Of a stretch of 64,000 nt of DNA, positions 32,656 to 42,056 are shown one piece after another. Positions within the stretch are counted from its first letter, which is position 1, and each line of letters begins with the position of its first letter. The translations under genes and the position numbers were made by a program. The stretch comes from a bacterium (GTDB lineage: Bacteria; UBA8248): NCBI GenBank assembly GCA_022828125.1, contig JAJEJD010000016.1, positions 1-64,000 on the forward strand. Direction: 5' to 3'. The notes below the pieces were generated by a model. It did not search any database. It was given only the letters and a program-made list of their open reading frames with translations, and was not told the origin of the DNA.

Positions 32656-32952
32656 TTAACCGGAATGAAATATCACCCTAACAGAAACGAAACGCGCATC
32701 GCCCATAATCGCAAAATGGGAAATTCCGATATTGCGAACTCTATCTTTCCGCGCGGATTTTCGCCAGCGAGAAAGAAGATGGCGGGAAAAACCCCGCATT
32801 CCCGTCAACTTGACCCACACCTCGAATCGGGAACATAATGAACGACTCGGAACCATATTTCATCTCGGTTCTCATGGGACTTGGCGACCTGGTGACGGGC
32901 ATCGGGGGACTTGCTCTCAGGCGCACCGTCCCCGGACTAGAGAGAGACTTGC
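32656..32952. other. Divergent promoter region between amidohydrolase and ABC transporter
   Basis: The 297 bases separate the start of the minus-strand amidohydrolase operon from the start of the plus-strand importer operon and should hold both promoters. AGAGAGA immediately before the ATG at 32953 is a likely ribosome site. I see no clear palindrome. Confidence 0.5.
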
Positions 32953-34050
32953 ATGACCACTCTGAGTTTCACGAACATCCTCGTTCTCAGCTATAACTCG
33001 CTCTCCTACGCCGCGATTCTGTTTCTTCTTGCCAGCGGGCTCTCGCTCATCTTCGGCGTGATGCGCATCGTGAACCTCGCGCACGCCGCTTTTTTCCTCT
33101 TCGCCGGCTATCTCGCCCTGGAATTCTACAACATCATTTTCGGCTCCCTGAGCCTGATGCCGCGGATCATCCAGCTCGTCTCGTGGACACTGCTCTATTT
33201 CGCATGGCGGGGACTCAACTTGTACGTCGCTCCCAGACACGCCGCGCTGGCGCTGCTGCTTACTTACATCGTAATGGAAACCTTGTGCAGCCTGGTATGG
33301 AGCTTCAGATTCTTCGAACTCTTCTTCCCGCACGTGCCCGTCAAGCCCGTCGACAGGATTAACTTCGCGGGCATGATTACCGCCATCCTCGTCGCCCTCG
33401 CCATCGCGGCGCTGTGCGGGATGTTCATCGAGCGCTTCTTCCTGCGCCGCCTCGGGCAGGACACGCTCTCCCAGGTGCTGGTGACAATCGGCTTCGCGTT
33501 TATCTTACAAGACGGCTCGCTCTACACCTGGGGCGGGGACAACTTCATGCTCAAACAGCCCTGGCCTCTCAATTTCAGCGCCGTCGTATGGGGCCTCTCA
33601 CTGCCTCAGTACCGCGCCTTCATGATCGTCATCGCCGTCGTCGTGGCCGCCGCGCTGTTCCTCGGCATTGAGCGCACACGCCTCGGCGCCATCATGCGCG
33701 CGGCGGTGGACGACCCCGAGATGGCGCGCGGCATCGGCATCAACACCAACGTCGTGCAAATGGCGATATTCGCCATCGGCGCGCTGCTGGCCGCCACGGG
33801 CGGCGTGGTGGGCGGCGCGTTTTTCGGCGTCTATCCGGGCCTTGATTTCGAGATACTCCCCTACGCGTTCGCCGTGGTAATCATCGGGGGTCTCGGCAGC
33901 CTGGGAGGGGCCGTACTCGGCAGCATCGTGGTCGGTTTTATCGAGAACTTCGGGACCGCGCTCTTTCCCGAACTCTCTTATTTCGCGCTCTTCGCACCCA
34001 TGGCCATCATTCTGGCGATTAAGCCGACCGGCCTGTTCGGAAAGGGTTGA
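32953..34050 (+). CDS. Branched-chain amino acid-type ABC permease (LivH-like)
   Basis: A 365-residue inner-membrane permease of the LivH type. Conserved segments are GLSLIFGVMRIVNLAHAAFFLFAGY at the start, TLSQVLVTIGFAFILQDGSLYTWGG in the middle, and RAAVDDPEMARGIGINTNVVQMAIFAIGALLAATGGVVGG with the EAA-like loop. It is about 60 residues longer than usual because of extra hydrophobic sequence at about 65-125 (MPRIIQLVSWTLLYFAWRGL and ALALLLTYIVMETLCSLVWSF). It forms the channel with the LivM-like protein encoded three bases downstream. Substrate cannot be told; LivHMGF systems import amino acids, short amides, urea and aromatic acids. Confidence 0.92.
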   Translation: MTTLSFTNILVLSYNSLSYAAILFLLASGLSLIFGVMRIVNLAHAAFFLFAGYLALEFYNIIFGSLSLMPRIIQLVSWTLLYFAWRGLNLYVAPRHAALALLLTYIVMETLCSLVWSFRFFELFFPHVPVKPVDRINFAGMITAILVALAIAALCGMFIERFFLRRLGQDTLSQVLVTIGFAFILQDGSLYTWGGDNFMLKQPWPLNFSAVVWGLSLPQYRAFMIVIAVVVAAALFLGIERTRLGAIMRAAVDDPEMARGIGINTNVVQMAIFAIGALLAATGGVVGGAFFGVYPGLDFEILPYAFAVVIIGGLGSLGGAVLGSIVVGFIENFGTALFPELSYFALFAPMAIILAIKPTGLFGKG

Positions 34051-34053
34051 ACC

Positions 34054-35079
34054 ATGGTGGAGAACCTGGCGGAGAAAAAAAGGGTGCTCATCGTGCTGGG
34101 CGTCTTCGTCGCCCTGGGTGTCGTCACGCCGTTTCTCGACCTCTTCATGCAAAGCCTGGTGACGGAAATCCTCGTGTTCGGAATCCTGGCGATGAGCCTG
34201 GACCTCCTGCTGGGGTTCACCGGACTGGCTTCTCTGGGTCATGCCGCCTACTTCGGCGTCGCCTCCTACACCACGGCCATCATCATGACGAAAGAAGACT
34301 GGACGTGGACCTTCGCCGCCTTCCAGTGGGCGGACTCACTGGGGCTGGGCCTTTTCTACATCTTCATCTTCGCGCTGGTCGTGGCGCTGGCCTTCGCCGC
34401 GTTCTTCGGTTTCCTGGCGATACGCGCGGTGGGCGTGTACTTTTTGATGATCACCCTCTCCCTCGCCATGGTCATCTGGGGTCTGGCGTACCGCTGGAGC
34501 GCCGTGACGGAAGGAGACAACGGCATCAACGTGCTGGGGAGACCGTCTCTGTTCGGCATATCGCTCGAATCGGAGATTCCGTTCTTCTACTTCACGCTCG
34601 CGGTGTTCCTGATCTGCCTGGGCCTGATGTACATGTTCGTGAGAAGCCCTTTCGGAAAAACGCTGGTCGGCATCAGGGAGCGCGAGGAGCGCATGCAGAT
34701 GCTCGGCTACAACATCTGGCTCCACAAATACCTGGCGTTTATCATCGCGGGCGTTTTCAGCGGCGTTGCGGGCGTGATGTGGACGCTGTTCAACCTCTTC
34801 GTGAGTCCGCCCGACATCGAACTCATCACCTCGGCCGAGGCGCTGTTCATGGTGGCGCTGGGCGGACCCGCCACGCTGGTCGGCCCGGTGATCGGCTCGG
34901 CCATCATTCGCTCGCTGCAGCAGTTCATCAGCATCTACGTGGAGCGCTGGCCGCTGATTCTGGGCGCCATCTACATCATCACCATCATGTTGGGACGCCT
35001 CTACGGCGTCGAGGGAATACTCGGATTGTTCGGCAAGTTTCGCAAACCCGCCGCTCCGCCTGAAGCCCCGGAGGGCTGA
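34054..35079 (+). CDS. Branched-chain amino acid-type ABC permease (LivM-like)
   Basis: A 341-residue LivM-like permease with the typical opening EILVFGILAMSLDLLLGFTGLASLGHAAYFGVASYTTAI, then FLAIRAVGVYFLMITLSLAMV and the cytoplasmic coupling loop FGKTLVGIREREERMQMLGYNIWLHKYLAFIIAGVFSG. About nine to ten membrane helices are visible. It pairs with the LivH-like protein encoded immediately upstream (three bases between) in the inner membrane. Confidence 0.93.
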   Translation: MVENLAEKKRVLIVLGVFVALGVVTPFLDLFMQSLVTEILVFGILAMSLDLLLGFTGLASLGHAAYFGVASYTTAIIMTKEDWTWTFAAFQWADSLGLGLFYIFIFALVVALAFAAFFGFLAIRAVGVYFLMITLSLAMVIWGLAYRWSAVTEGDNGINVLGRPSLFGISLESEIPFFYFTLAVFLICLGLMYMFVRSPFGKTLVGIREREERMQMLGYNIWLHKYLAFIIAGVFSGVAGVMWTLFNLFVSPPDIELITSAEALFMVALGGPATLVGPVIGSAIIRSLQQFISIYVERWPLILGAIYIITIMLGRLYGVEGILGLFGKFRKPAAPPEAPEG

Positions 35080-35132
35080 GAACGGAGCGGCACCGCGTCT
35101 CCTGAGCGAGACGAAACGAGGGAGGGAAAAAG

Positions 35133-36386
35133 ATGAAACGAAAACTGATTACCATCATCGCAGCACTCGGCATCGCCTTCGCCGCCGGATCCGGCAGCGC
35201 ACAGGCCGCCGAGGTGCGCATCGGGTTCATCGCGCCGATGACGGGCATCTTCGCCCAGATCGGCAAGGACATGAGCAACGGCTTCAAGATGTACCTGGCG
35301 CACACGAAGAACAAGATGGGTCCCCTGGACGTCAAGTTCATCCTCGAGGACTCGACCGGCAAACCGGCCGTGAACGTGCGCAAGGCGCTCAAGCTCATCA
35401 AGCGCGACAAGGTGCACATGTTCATCGGCGGCCTGCTCGCCAGCACCGGATACGCGCTCGCGCCGGTGGGCGATCGTTTCAAGACACCCTACATCTCGCC
35501 GGTGCCGGCTGCGGACGACCTCACGCAGCGCAAGCTCTTCAAGCACTTCCTGCGCAGCGGCTTCACGAGCAGCCAGAACAGCCATCCGCTCGCCGAGTGG
35601 GCCTACGACCAGGGCTACCGCAACGTGGTCACCATAGGTGCTGACTACGCGTTCGGCTACGAGACCGTGGGCGGCTTCCACAAGGCCTTTGAGGCGCGCG
35701 GCGGCAAGATCGTCAAGAAGATCTGGGCGAAACTCGGCACGAAGGACTTCGGTCCCTATCTGCCGCAGATTCCCAAGGACGCCGACGCCATCTTCACGCT
35801 GATGGTCGGCCCCATGTCCCTGGCCTTCCCGAAGCAGTTCCGCGCCGCGGGCTTCAAGATGCCGATGCTCGGCGGCGTGACGAGCGCGGACGAGTTCATC
35901 CTGCCCAGCATGGGCGATGAAGCGCTCGGCTACGTGACGGCCTCGCAGTACAGCGCCGCTCTCACGACGGACAAGAACAAGGCGTTCGTCAAGGAGTATC
36001 AGCAGCGCTACGGGAAGATGGCCTCCTACTACTCGGAGTCCTGCTACACCACGGGTCAGTGGGTGGACCTCACGCTCAAGAAGATCGGCTACAAGCCGGA
36101 CAACACCGATGCGTTCCTCAAAGCGTTCAAGGAAATCCGCATCAACGCCATCAGGGGGCCGGTGTATCTGGACGCTTACGGAAACCCGGTGCACAACAGC
36201 TACATCCGCCGGGTGACGCGCGTGAAGGGCGACCGCCTGGGCCTGGGCGTGAAGCCGAACTCGCTCTGGAACCTCGTGATAAAGACCTACCCCGCCGTGG
36301 GTCAGTTCTGGAAGTGGCCGGCGAAAGAATTCCTGAAACAACCCGTGTACAGCAAGAAGTTCCCGCCGTGCCCGCATTGTAAGTAA
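35133..36386 (+). CDS. Periplasmic binding protein, Leu/Ile/Val type (type 1 fold)
   Basis: The 417-residue product has a signal peptide (MKRKLITIIAALGIAFAAGSGSAQA, cleaved before AEVR). The Peripla_BP_6 domain follows: VRIGFIAPMTGIFAQIGKDMSNGFKMY, VHMFIGGLLASTGYALAPV, TIGADYAFGYETVGGFHKAF and DAIFTLMVGPMSLAFPKQFRAAG. It captures the substrate for the two permeases encoded upstream. The C-terminus ends in an unusual PPCPHCK, a CxxC motif that may form a disulfide. GAGGGAAAAAG precedes the ATG. Ligand identity is unknown, but the genes around suggest a catabolised organic acid or amide. Confidence 0.93.
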   Translation: MKRKLITIIAALGIAFAAGSGSAQAAEVRIGFIAPMTGIFAQIGKDMSNGFKMYLAHTKNKMGPLDVKFILEDSTGKPAVNVRKALKLIKRDKVHMFIGGLLASTGYALAPVGDRFKTPYISPVPAADDLTQRKLFKHFLRSGFTSSQNSHPLAEWAYDQGYRNVVTIGADYAFGYETVGGFHKAFEARGGKIVKKIWAKLGTKDFGPYLPQIPKDADAIFTLMVGPMSLAFPKQFRAAGFKMPMLGGVTSADEFILPSMGDEALGYVTASQYSAALTTDKNKAFVKEYQQRYGKMASYYSESCYTTGQWVDLTLKKIGYKPDNTDAFLKAFKEIRINAIRGPVYLDAYGNPVHNSYIRRVTRVKGDRLGLGVKPNSLWNLVIKTYPAVGQFWKWPAKEFLKQPVYSKKFPPCPHCK

Positions 36387-36465
36387 GGGCGAATTTTCCC
36401 GCCGTCCGGGTTTCACGGCCCGGGCGGCGGATTCGCGCCGGGCTTCCCAGAGGAGCAACCAGGTT

Positions 36466-37221
36466 TTGACGAACGGGCAACCAGGGCTGGAACTGGAGAG
36501 CGTCACAAAGCATTTCGGCGGCCTTCACGCCGTCGAGGACGTGAACCTGCGCCTGAACCTCGGCGAGCGGCGGGGAATCCTGGGACCGAACGGCGCCGGG
36601 AAAACCACGCTGTTTCACCTGATAACGGGCGTGCTTCCGCTCACCTCGGGCCGCATCCGCCTTTTCGGGCAGGACGTCTCGGGGTGGCCCACCCACAAGC
36701 GCGTGGCTTTGGGGATGGCGCGAACCTTCCAGATCACCAGCCTGTTCCCCAAGCTCACCGTGCTCGAAAACGTCCTTCTCGCCGTGCAGGGTTTGCGCAA
36801 GATGAAGATGGTGATGCTCAAACCCCTCTCCAGGTACAAGGACGTATACGAAAAAGCCGAAAAGCTGCTCAGCGACGTGAATTTCTGGCACCTGAGGGAT
36901 CAGGAAGTCCGCAACCTCTCCCACGGGGAGCAGCGCCAGCTCGAGATCGTCCTGGCACTGGCGAGCGACCCCAAGGTTTTGCTTCTCGACGAGCCTTCCG
37001 CCGGGCTGGCCACGGGAGAATCCCACGAGATGGCCGATTTCCTGAAATCGCTCGACCCGGAGATCGCCATTCTCCTCATCGAGCACGATCTGGACGTCAT
37101 ATTCGAGGTCGTCTCCCATATCAGCGTGCTGCACTACGGCGAGGTTCTCGCCGAAGGGCCCAGCGACGACATCCGCAACGACCCCAGGGTGCAGGAAATC
37201 TACCTCGGAAAGGCGGAGTGA
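36466..37221 (+). CDS. ABC transporter ATPase (LivG-like)
   Basis: A 251-residue ABC ATPase with Walker A GPNGAGKTTL, Q-loop in MARTFQITSLFP, signature LSHGEQRQLEIVLALA and Walker B VLLLDEPSAGL followed by IEHDLDVIF. The long insertion after Walker A and the terminal helix are of the LivG type. It powers the LivH/LivM-like permeases. The start is a TTG at 36466, with AGGAG ten bases upstream. The LivF-like gene begins one base after its stop. Confidence 0.92.
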   Translation: MTNGQPGLELESVTKHFGGLHAVEDVNLRLNLGERRGILGPNGAGKTTLFHLITGVLPLTSGRIRLFGQDVSGWPTHKRVALGMARTFQITSLFPKLTVLENVLLAVQGLRKMKMVMLKPLSRYKDVYEKAEKLLSDVNFWHLRDQEVRNLSHGEQRQLEIVLALASDPKVLLLDEPSAGLATGESHEMADFLKSLDPEIAILLIEHDLDVIFEVVSHISVLHYGEVLAEGPSDDIRNDPRVQEIYLGKAE

Positions 37222-37222
37222 C

Positions 37223-37933
<711 letters not shown>

Positions 37934-38164
37934 AAAAACCATCGCGCAACAGAACCCATTCATAGTATTCTCGTGTCGTTGTGGTGGAAGCTGAACGACA
38001 AATGAAGAGATGCTTCCAAGGAGAGTTCTCTGAGTTTCGTACAGGGAAATGAGTTCCGACCCTGGCGCTCCTCTCCACATCACCCGAAGAAACCAGGTCG
38101 CGACGACAGCGTCGTAGCCTGAATTGACGAACCCGCCGCCACACCCGACAGCGATGCCAAGACG

Positions 38165-40453
38165 ATGACATCTCTACTTCTGGACCGCTATATCGAGGTG
38201 ATTCTCCGCTACCGGTGGCTGGTGGTCACACTCGCCACCTTGCTCACGCTGATCACGGGAGCGGGGTTGCGCTTCATCGGCGTCACGAACGACTACCGCA
38301 TCATGTTCAGCGAAGAAAATCCACAGTATGTCGATTTCCAGGCGCTCGAGAACATTTTTTCCACATCCAACATGGCGTTCATCGCCATCGCGCCCCGGGG
38401 CGGTTCCGTTTTCACGCGCGAAGCGCTCGGCGCGCTCGAGGAATTGACGGAAGCCGCCTGGCGAACGCCCCACTCCAGACGAGTCGACTCACTTACGAAC
38501 TACTCCCATAGCAGGGCTAAGGGAGATGAGCTGATCGTCGAGCCGCTCGTCGATGACGCGCGCTCGCTGAGCGATGCCGACCTCGCGCGAATCAGGAAAA
38601 TCGCGCTCGAGTCGCGCGATCTGCCCGGTCGTCTCGTCTCCCGGAAGGGGCATGTGGCCGGACTGGCAATTACTTTCGTCCTGCCCGACGACATGGACGC
38701 TGCGGTGGTCTCGATAAACGACTACCTGAACGCTCTGTTGAAGAGAGCCGGCGCGAGACACCCGGACATCGCCTACTACCTGAGCGGCGACGTGATCAGT
38801 AACCGCACTTTCTCCGTGGCGACTTACAATGATTTCGTCTTCCTGGCTCCAATCGTGTTCGTCATGATCGTCGTCATCAGCACACTTCTCCTGCGCTCGC
38901 TTCTCGGCACGTTTTCCATCATCGTCGTGATCGGGTTCGTCATCCTGAGCACGATGGGGATTGCGGGCTGGCTCGGCACGGTGTTCAGCCCCACCAACGC
39001 CGGCGTGCCGACCATCGTCATGGCGACATGCGTCGCCCACTCGATCCACATCATCACGACCACCCTGCTGGGCATGGGCCATGGGTTGGACAGGGATAAG
39101 GCGATTGCCGAATCGCTTCGGACCAACGCATGGCCGGTGTTTCTGACTTCGATCACGACCGCCATCGGGTTTCTGAGCCTGAACTCCTCGGATTCGCCTC
39201 CCGCCCGTATTCTGGGGAATCTCGTGGCGCTCGGCGTGTTGTGGGCCTTCCTCTACTCGATGACCCTCCTGCCGGCCCTGCTTTCGATTCTGCCGTTGCG
39301 CGCGCGCCGGATTCCCACCGACAAATCTCCTTTTTTCGTCCGCTTCGGCGCTTTCGTGGTCAAGCGCCGCGCGTTTCTGCTGTGTTTCGTCGCTGTTCTG
39401 ACGGCTGTTCTCATCACAGGCATACCCCGCAACGAGTTGACCGACAGATGGACGCACTATTTCGACGAGCGCTACCGGTTCCGACGCGATTCGGATTTCA
39501 TCTTTGATAACCTGAACAGCATGAATTTCCTGGAGTACGCGCTGAAAGCGGGGCGTGAAGGCGGCATCACCGATCCCGAATACCTGAAAAAAGTCGAAGC
39601 CTTCGCGAAATGGTACCGGGAGCAACCGGAAGTGAGCCACGTCCAGTCTTTTTCGGACATCATGAAGCGTCTGAACAAGAACCTGCACGGCGACGACCCG
39701 GCTTTCTACAAGCTCCCTCAGGATCCCAGGCTTGCCGCGCAATATCTCCTGCTCTATGAGTTTTCCCTGCCCTTCGGCATGGACTTGAACGACCGCATCG
39801 ACGTCGCCAAGTCCACGACGCGAATGAGCGTCATGGTTCGCAGCCGCTCCTCCAGGGACCAGCGTGAACTCGACGAGCGCGCCAAAGCCTGGCTCCGCGC
39901 CAACATACCCGAGTTTGCGACCGAGGCGTCGGGCATCACCATGATCTTCGCGCATTTATCGCTCAGAAACATCCACAGCATGCTGCGCGGTACGATCATC
40001 GCCATGCTGATTATCTCCTTACTCCTGATCTGGGTTTTCAAAAGCGTTCGGCTCGGCCTCATCAGCCTCGTGCCCAACTTCATCCCCGCCGCCATGACCT
40101 TCGGCTTGTGGGGCTACATGGTCGGCCAGGTGGGCTTTGCGGGCTCGTTGATGACCGCCATCGCGTTCGGAATCATCGTGGACGATACGATCCACTTCAT
40201 GAGCCGGTACCAAAAAGCCCGCCGCATGGGCTTCCCCGCGCCCGAGGCCGTGCGCGCCGCTTTTCGAATCGTTGGGCAGGCGTTATGGACGACGACGGCG
40301 GTTTTATCACTCAGCTTCCTGGTGTTCGCCACGTCGGGCTTTCATGGGAGCAGGACGCTCGGCCTGATGGTCGCGATCACGCTCGTCTTCGCGCTCCTGG
40401 CCGATTTCCTGCTTCTGCCGACCCTGCTGATGGCTCTCGACCGGAAGAAATAA
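38165..40453 (+). CDS. MMPL/RND-superfamily exporter, copy 1
   Basis: The 762-residue product has the RND layout: a first helix (WLVVTLATLLTLITGAGLRF), a large periplasmic loop, five helices with a sterol-sensing-like domain (including PTIVMATCVAHSIHIITTTLLGM), a second loop (about 425-585) and six more helices (LRNIHSMLRGTIIAMLIISLLLIWVF onward). AFGIIVDDTIHFMSRY carries the charged residues that usually drive proton coupling. Members of this MMPL-type group move lipids or hydrophobic compounds across the inner membrane; no adaptor or outer-membrane channel gene is nearby. A close paralogue is at 42057-44336, with a DUF2236 oxygenase gene between the two. Confidence 0.88.
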   Translation: MTSLLLDRYIEVILRYRWLVVTLATLLTLITGAGLRFIGVTNDYRIMFSEENPQYVDFQALENIFSTSNMAFIAIAPRGGSVFTREALGALEELTEAAWRTPHSRRVDSLTNYSHSRAKGDELIVEPLVDDARSLSDADLARIRKIALESRDLPGRLVSRKGHVAGLAITFVLPDDMDAAVVSINDYLNALLKRAGARHPDIAYYLSGDVISNRTFSVATYNDFVFLAPIVFVMIVVISTLLLRSLLGTFSIIVVIGFVILSTMGIAGWLGTVFSPTNAGVPTIVMATCVAHSIHIITTTLLGMGHGLDRDKAIAESLRTNAWPVFLTSITTAIGFLSLNSSDSPPARILGNLVALGVLWAFLYSMTLLPALLSILPLRARRIPTDKSPFFVRFGAFVVKRRAFLLCFVAVLTAVLITGIPRNELTDRWTHYFDERYRFRRDSDFIFDNLNSMNFLEYALKAGREGGITDPEYLKKVEAFAKWYREQPEVSHVQSFSDIMKRLNKNLHGDDPAFYKLPQDPRLAAQYLLLYEFSLPFGMDLNDRIDVAKSTTRMSVMVRSRSSRDQRELDERAKAWLRANIPEFATEASGITMIFAHLSLRNIHSMLRGTIIAMLIISLLLIWVFKSVRLGLISLVPNFIPAAMTFGLWGYMVGQVGFAGSLMTAIAFGIIVDDTIHFMSRYQKARRMGFPAPEAVRAAFRIVGQALWTTTAVLSLSFLVFATSGFHGSRTLGLMVAITLVFALLADFLLLPTLLMALDRKK

Positions 40454-40821
40454 CGCAGTGCGTTCATCTCAACCGAGAGACAAAGGGCTCAAGAACGCCG
40501 GAGAATCCTCGCCTCAAGGATTTGGAACAAATAAAGGCTCAGAAAGCGCACCCTGAATCGACTGAAATGTCTCTTGCGCAGTGGATGGATTTAATAGTAT
40601 ATTCAAGAAATTGCAAAGAAACCATAAAGGAAACTGAAACAAATAGTTGCGGGTGAGGGTTCAAGAAAGTGTCTTAACGTCTTTTCGAACGTTTACTTAT
40701 CACTTTGTTCTCGCAGGATCCGACAAGTAAACGAAATTGGCCTTTTCAGCACTCTTCAGTCTTCGTTTCTCCAGAGGTTCGTGAAAGCCGCTGAATGAAC
40801 TTTCGAGGAGACCTTACGGCG
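40454..40821. other. Intergenic region with inverted repeat
   Basis: This AT-richer gap between the first exporter and the DUF2236 gene contains a nine-base inverted repeat: CGTTTACTT at 40690-40698 and AAGTAAACG at 40725-40733, spaced by 26 bases. It lies about 90 bases before the next start codon, so it may be an operator for the DUF2236-exporter pair. No other feature is evident. Confidence 0.45.
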
Positions 40822-41985
40822 ATGCAAATTCCATCCGCCTACGCTGAAGGCTACGAGCAAAAGGCCCGTCTCCACGATCAGGAACTGGCGGACCTCTACA
40901 TCCGGCACACCACCATCGGCGATCCGGAGCTCGACCCGATCATGGAGGAGATATCCTCCATACCGGTCTATGACCTGCACGCGTTCGTCGAGGCCGGCAT
41001 CGAAGGGCATGACCGTGTTCTGCAGGAAGCGCCGCAACCCCTGCGCGATTTCTTCTGGAATTTCGAAGAACCTTCCTGGCTCGACCACGAAGCCTTCAAG
41101 CCGGGGGTCCGCTGTTTCAACGTCAACGTCGACCTCATGCTCGTCGCATTCGTGACGGGGGTGCTGGTGGAGGGCTTTTCGACGCTCATCGCCAAGTCCT
41201 TCAACACGACAGGGCGGGTGGCGGCGACCCCCAGGCGCCTCATGCAGAACAACCGCCAGTTGATGGAGATATTCTACCCGGGCGGCCTGCACAGAAGCGG
41301 CGACGGCTGGAAACTCTCCACGCGCGTCCGGTTCGTGCACGCGCGCATCCGGCAACTGCTGGCGAAATCAGGCGACTGGGACCAGGAAACCTGGGGCGCG
41401 CCGCTGAGCGCGGCGAACTTAGGGTTGGCCATCTCCATCTTCTCGATGCAGCTGCTCAAATACTCGCGGCTGGTGGGAACGAGCTTCAGCATCGAGGAGC
41501 AAGAGAGCGTCCTCGCCGTCTGGCGCTACGCGGGCTACCTCATGGGGATACCCGAAACCATCCTCTACACCGACGGCGCGGACGCGGAGAGAAAACACGA
41601 CATCGCCTACATGTGCGAACCGCCGCCCGGCGAAGATTCGGTAGCCATGTCGAACGCGCTGATCAACGCCATCGCGCCGGTGGCGGGCGTGACGGACCCG
41701 AAGGAGCAGGAAGACTTGACGGATCTGGCCTACCGCCTTTCGAGAGCGCTGATAGGCCAGGAACTCGCGAATCAGTTCGGGTATCCGGATCACTCCCGCC
41801 TCAACACGATGATTACGCTCTACAGTTTCCGGATAAAACAACGCTTCCTGCGATTCTTGCACAGCAAACAGCTCGTCAAATCCCAGAACTTTTCGCAGCT
41901 TCTCCAGATCTCCGTGTACGACGAGGGTGGAATCAGCTACCGGATGCCCGACCACGTCGATGCGTCGAAATCGAGCAAGTGGTAA
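40822..41985 (+). CDS. MpaB/rubber-oxygenase-type haem protein (DUF2236)
   Basis: The 387-residue product belongs to the DUF2236 family (ER-bound oxygenase MpaB, latex clearing protein Lcp). The conserved TRVRFVHARIRQLL motif places a probable haem-binding His at residue 173. LMLVAFVTGVLVEGF, SIEEQESVLAVWRYAGYLMGIP and the downstream helical region are also family features. Lcp cleaves rubber double bonds with O2; MpaB cleaves a farnesyl chain; most bacterial members have no assigned substrate. No export signal is present. The start could be ATG 40795 or, with GAGGAG ten bases upstream, ATG 40822. Lying between two paralogous MMPL exporters, it may act on a lipid or isoprenoid they carry. Confidence 0.82.
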   Translation: MQIPSAYAEGYEQKARLHDQELADLYIRHTTIGDPELDPIMEEISSIPVYDLHAFVEAGIEGHDRVLQEAPQPLRDFFWNFEEPSWLDHEAFKPGVRCFNVNVDLMLVAFVTGVLVEGFSTLIAKSFNTTGRVAATPRRLMQNNRQLMEIFYPGGLHRSGDGWKLSTRVRFVHARIRQLLAKSGDWDQETWGAPLSAANLGLAISIFSMQLLKYSRLVGTSFSIEEQESVLAVWRYAGYLMGIPETILYTDGADAERKHDIAYMCEPPPGEDSVAMSNALINAIAPVAGVTDPKEQEDLTDLAYRLSRALIGQELANQFGYPDHSRLNTMITLYSFRIKQRFLRFLHSKQLVKSQNFSQLLQISVYDEGGISYRMPDHVDASKSSKW

Positions 41986-42056
41986 GCGGCCTGTAATATG
42001 AACCGCTCCGAACTGCCAATCCACGCCCGGCCCGTGACGAGGAGGCGATAACTCCC

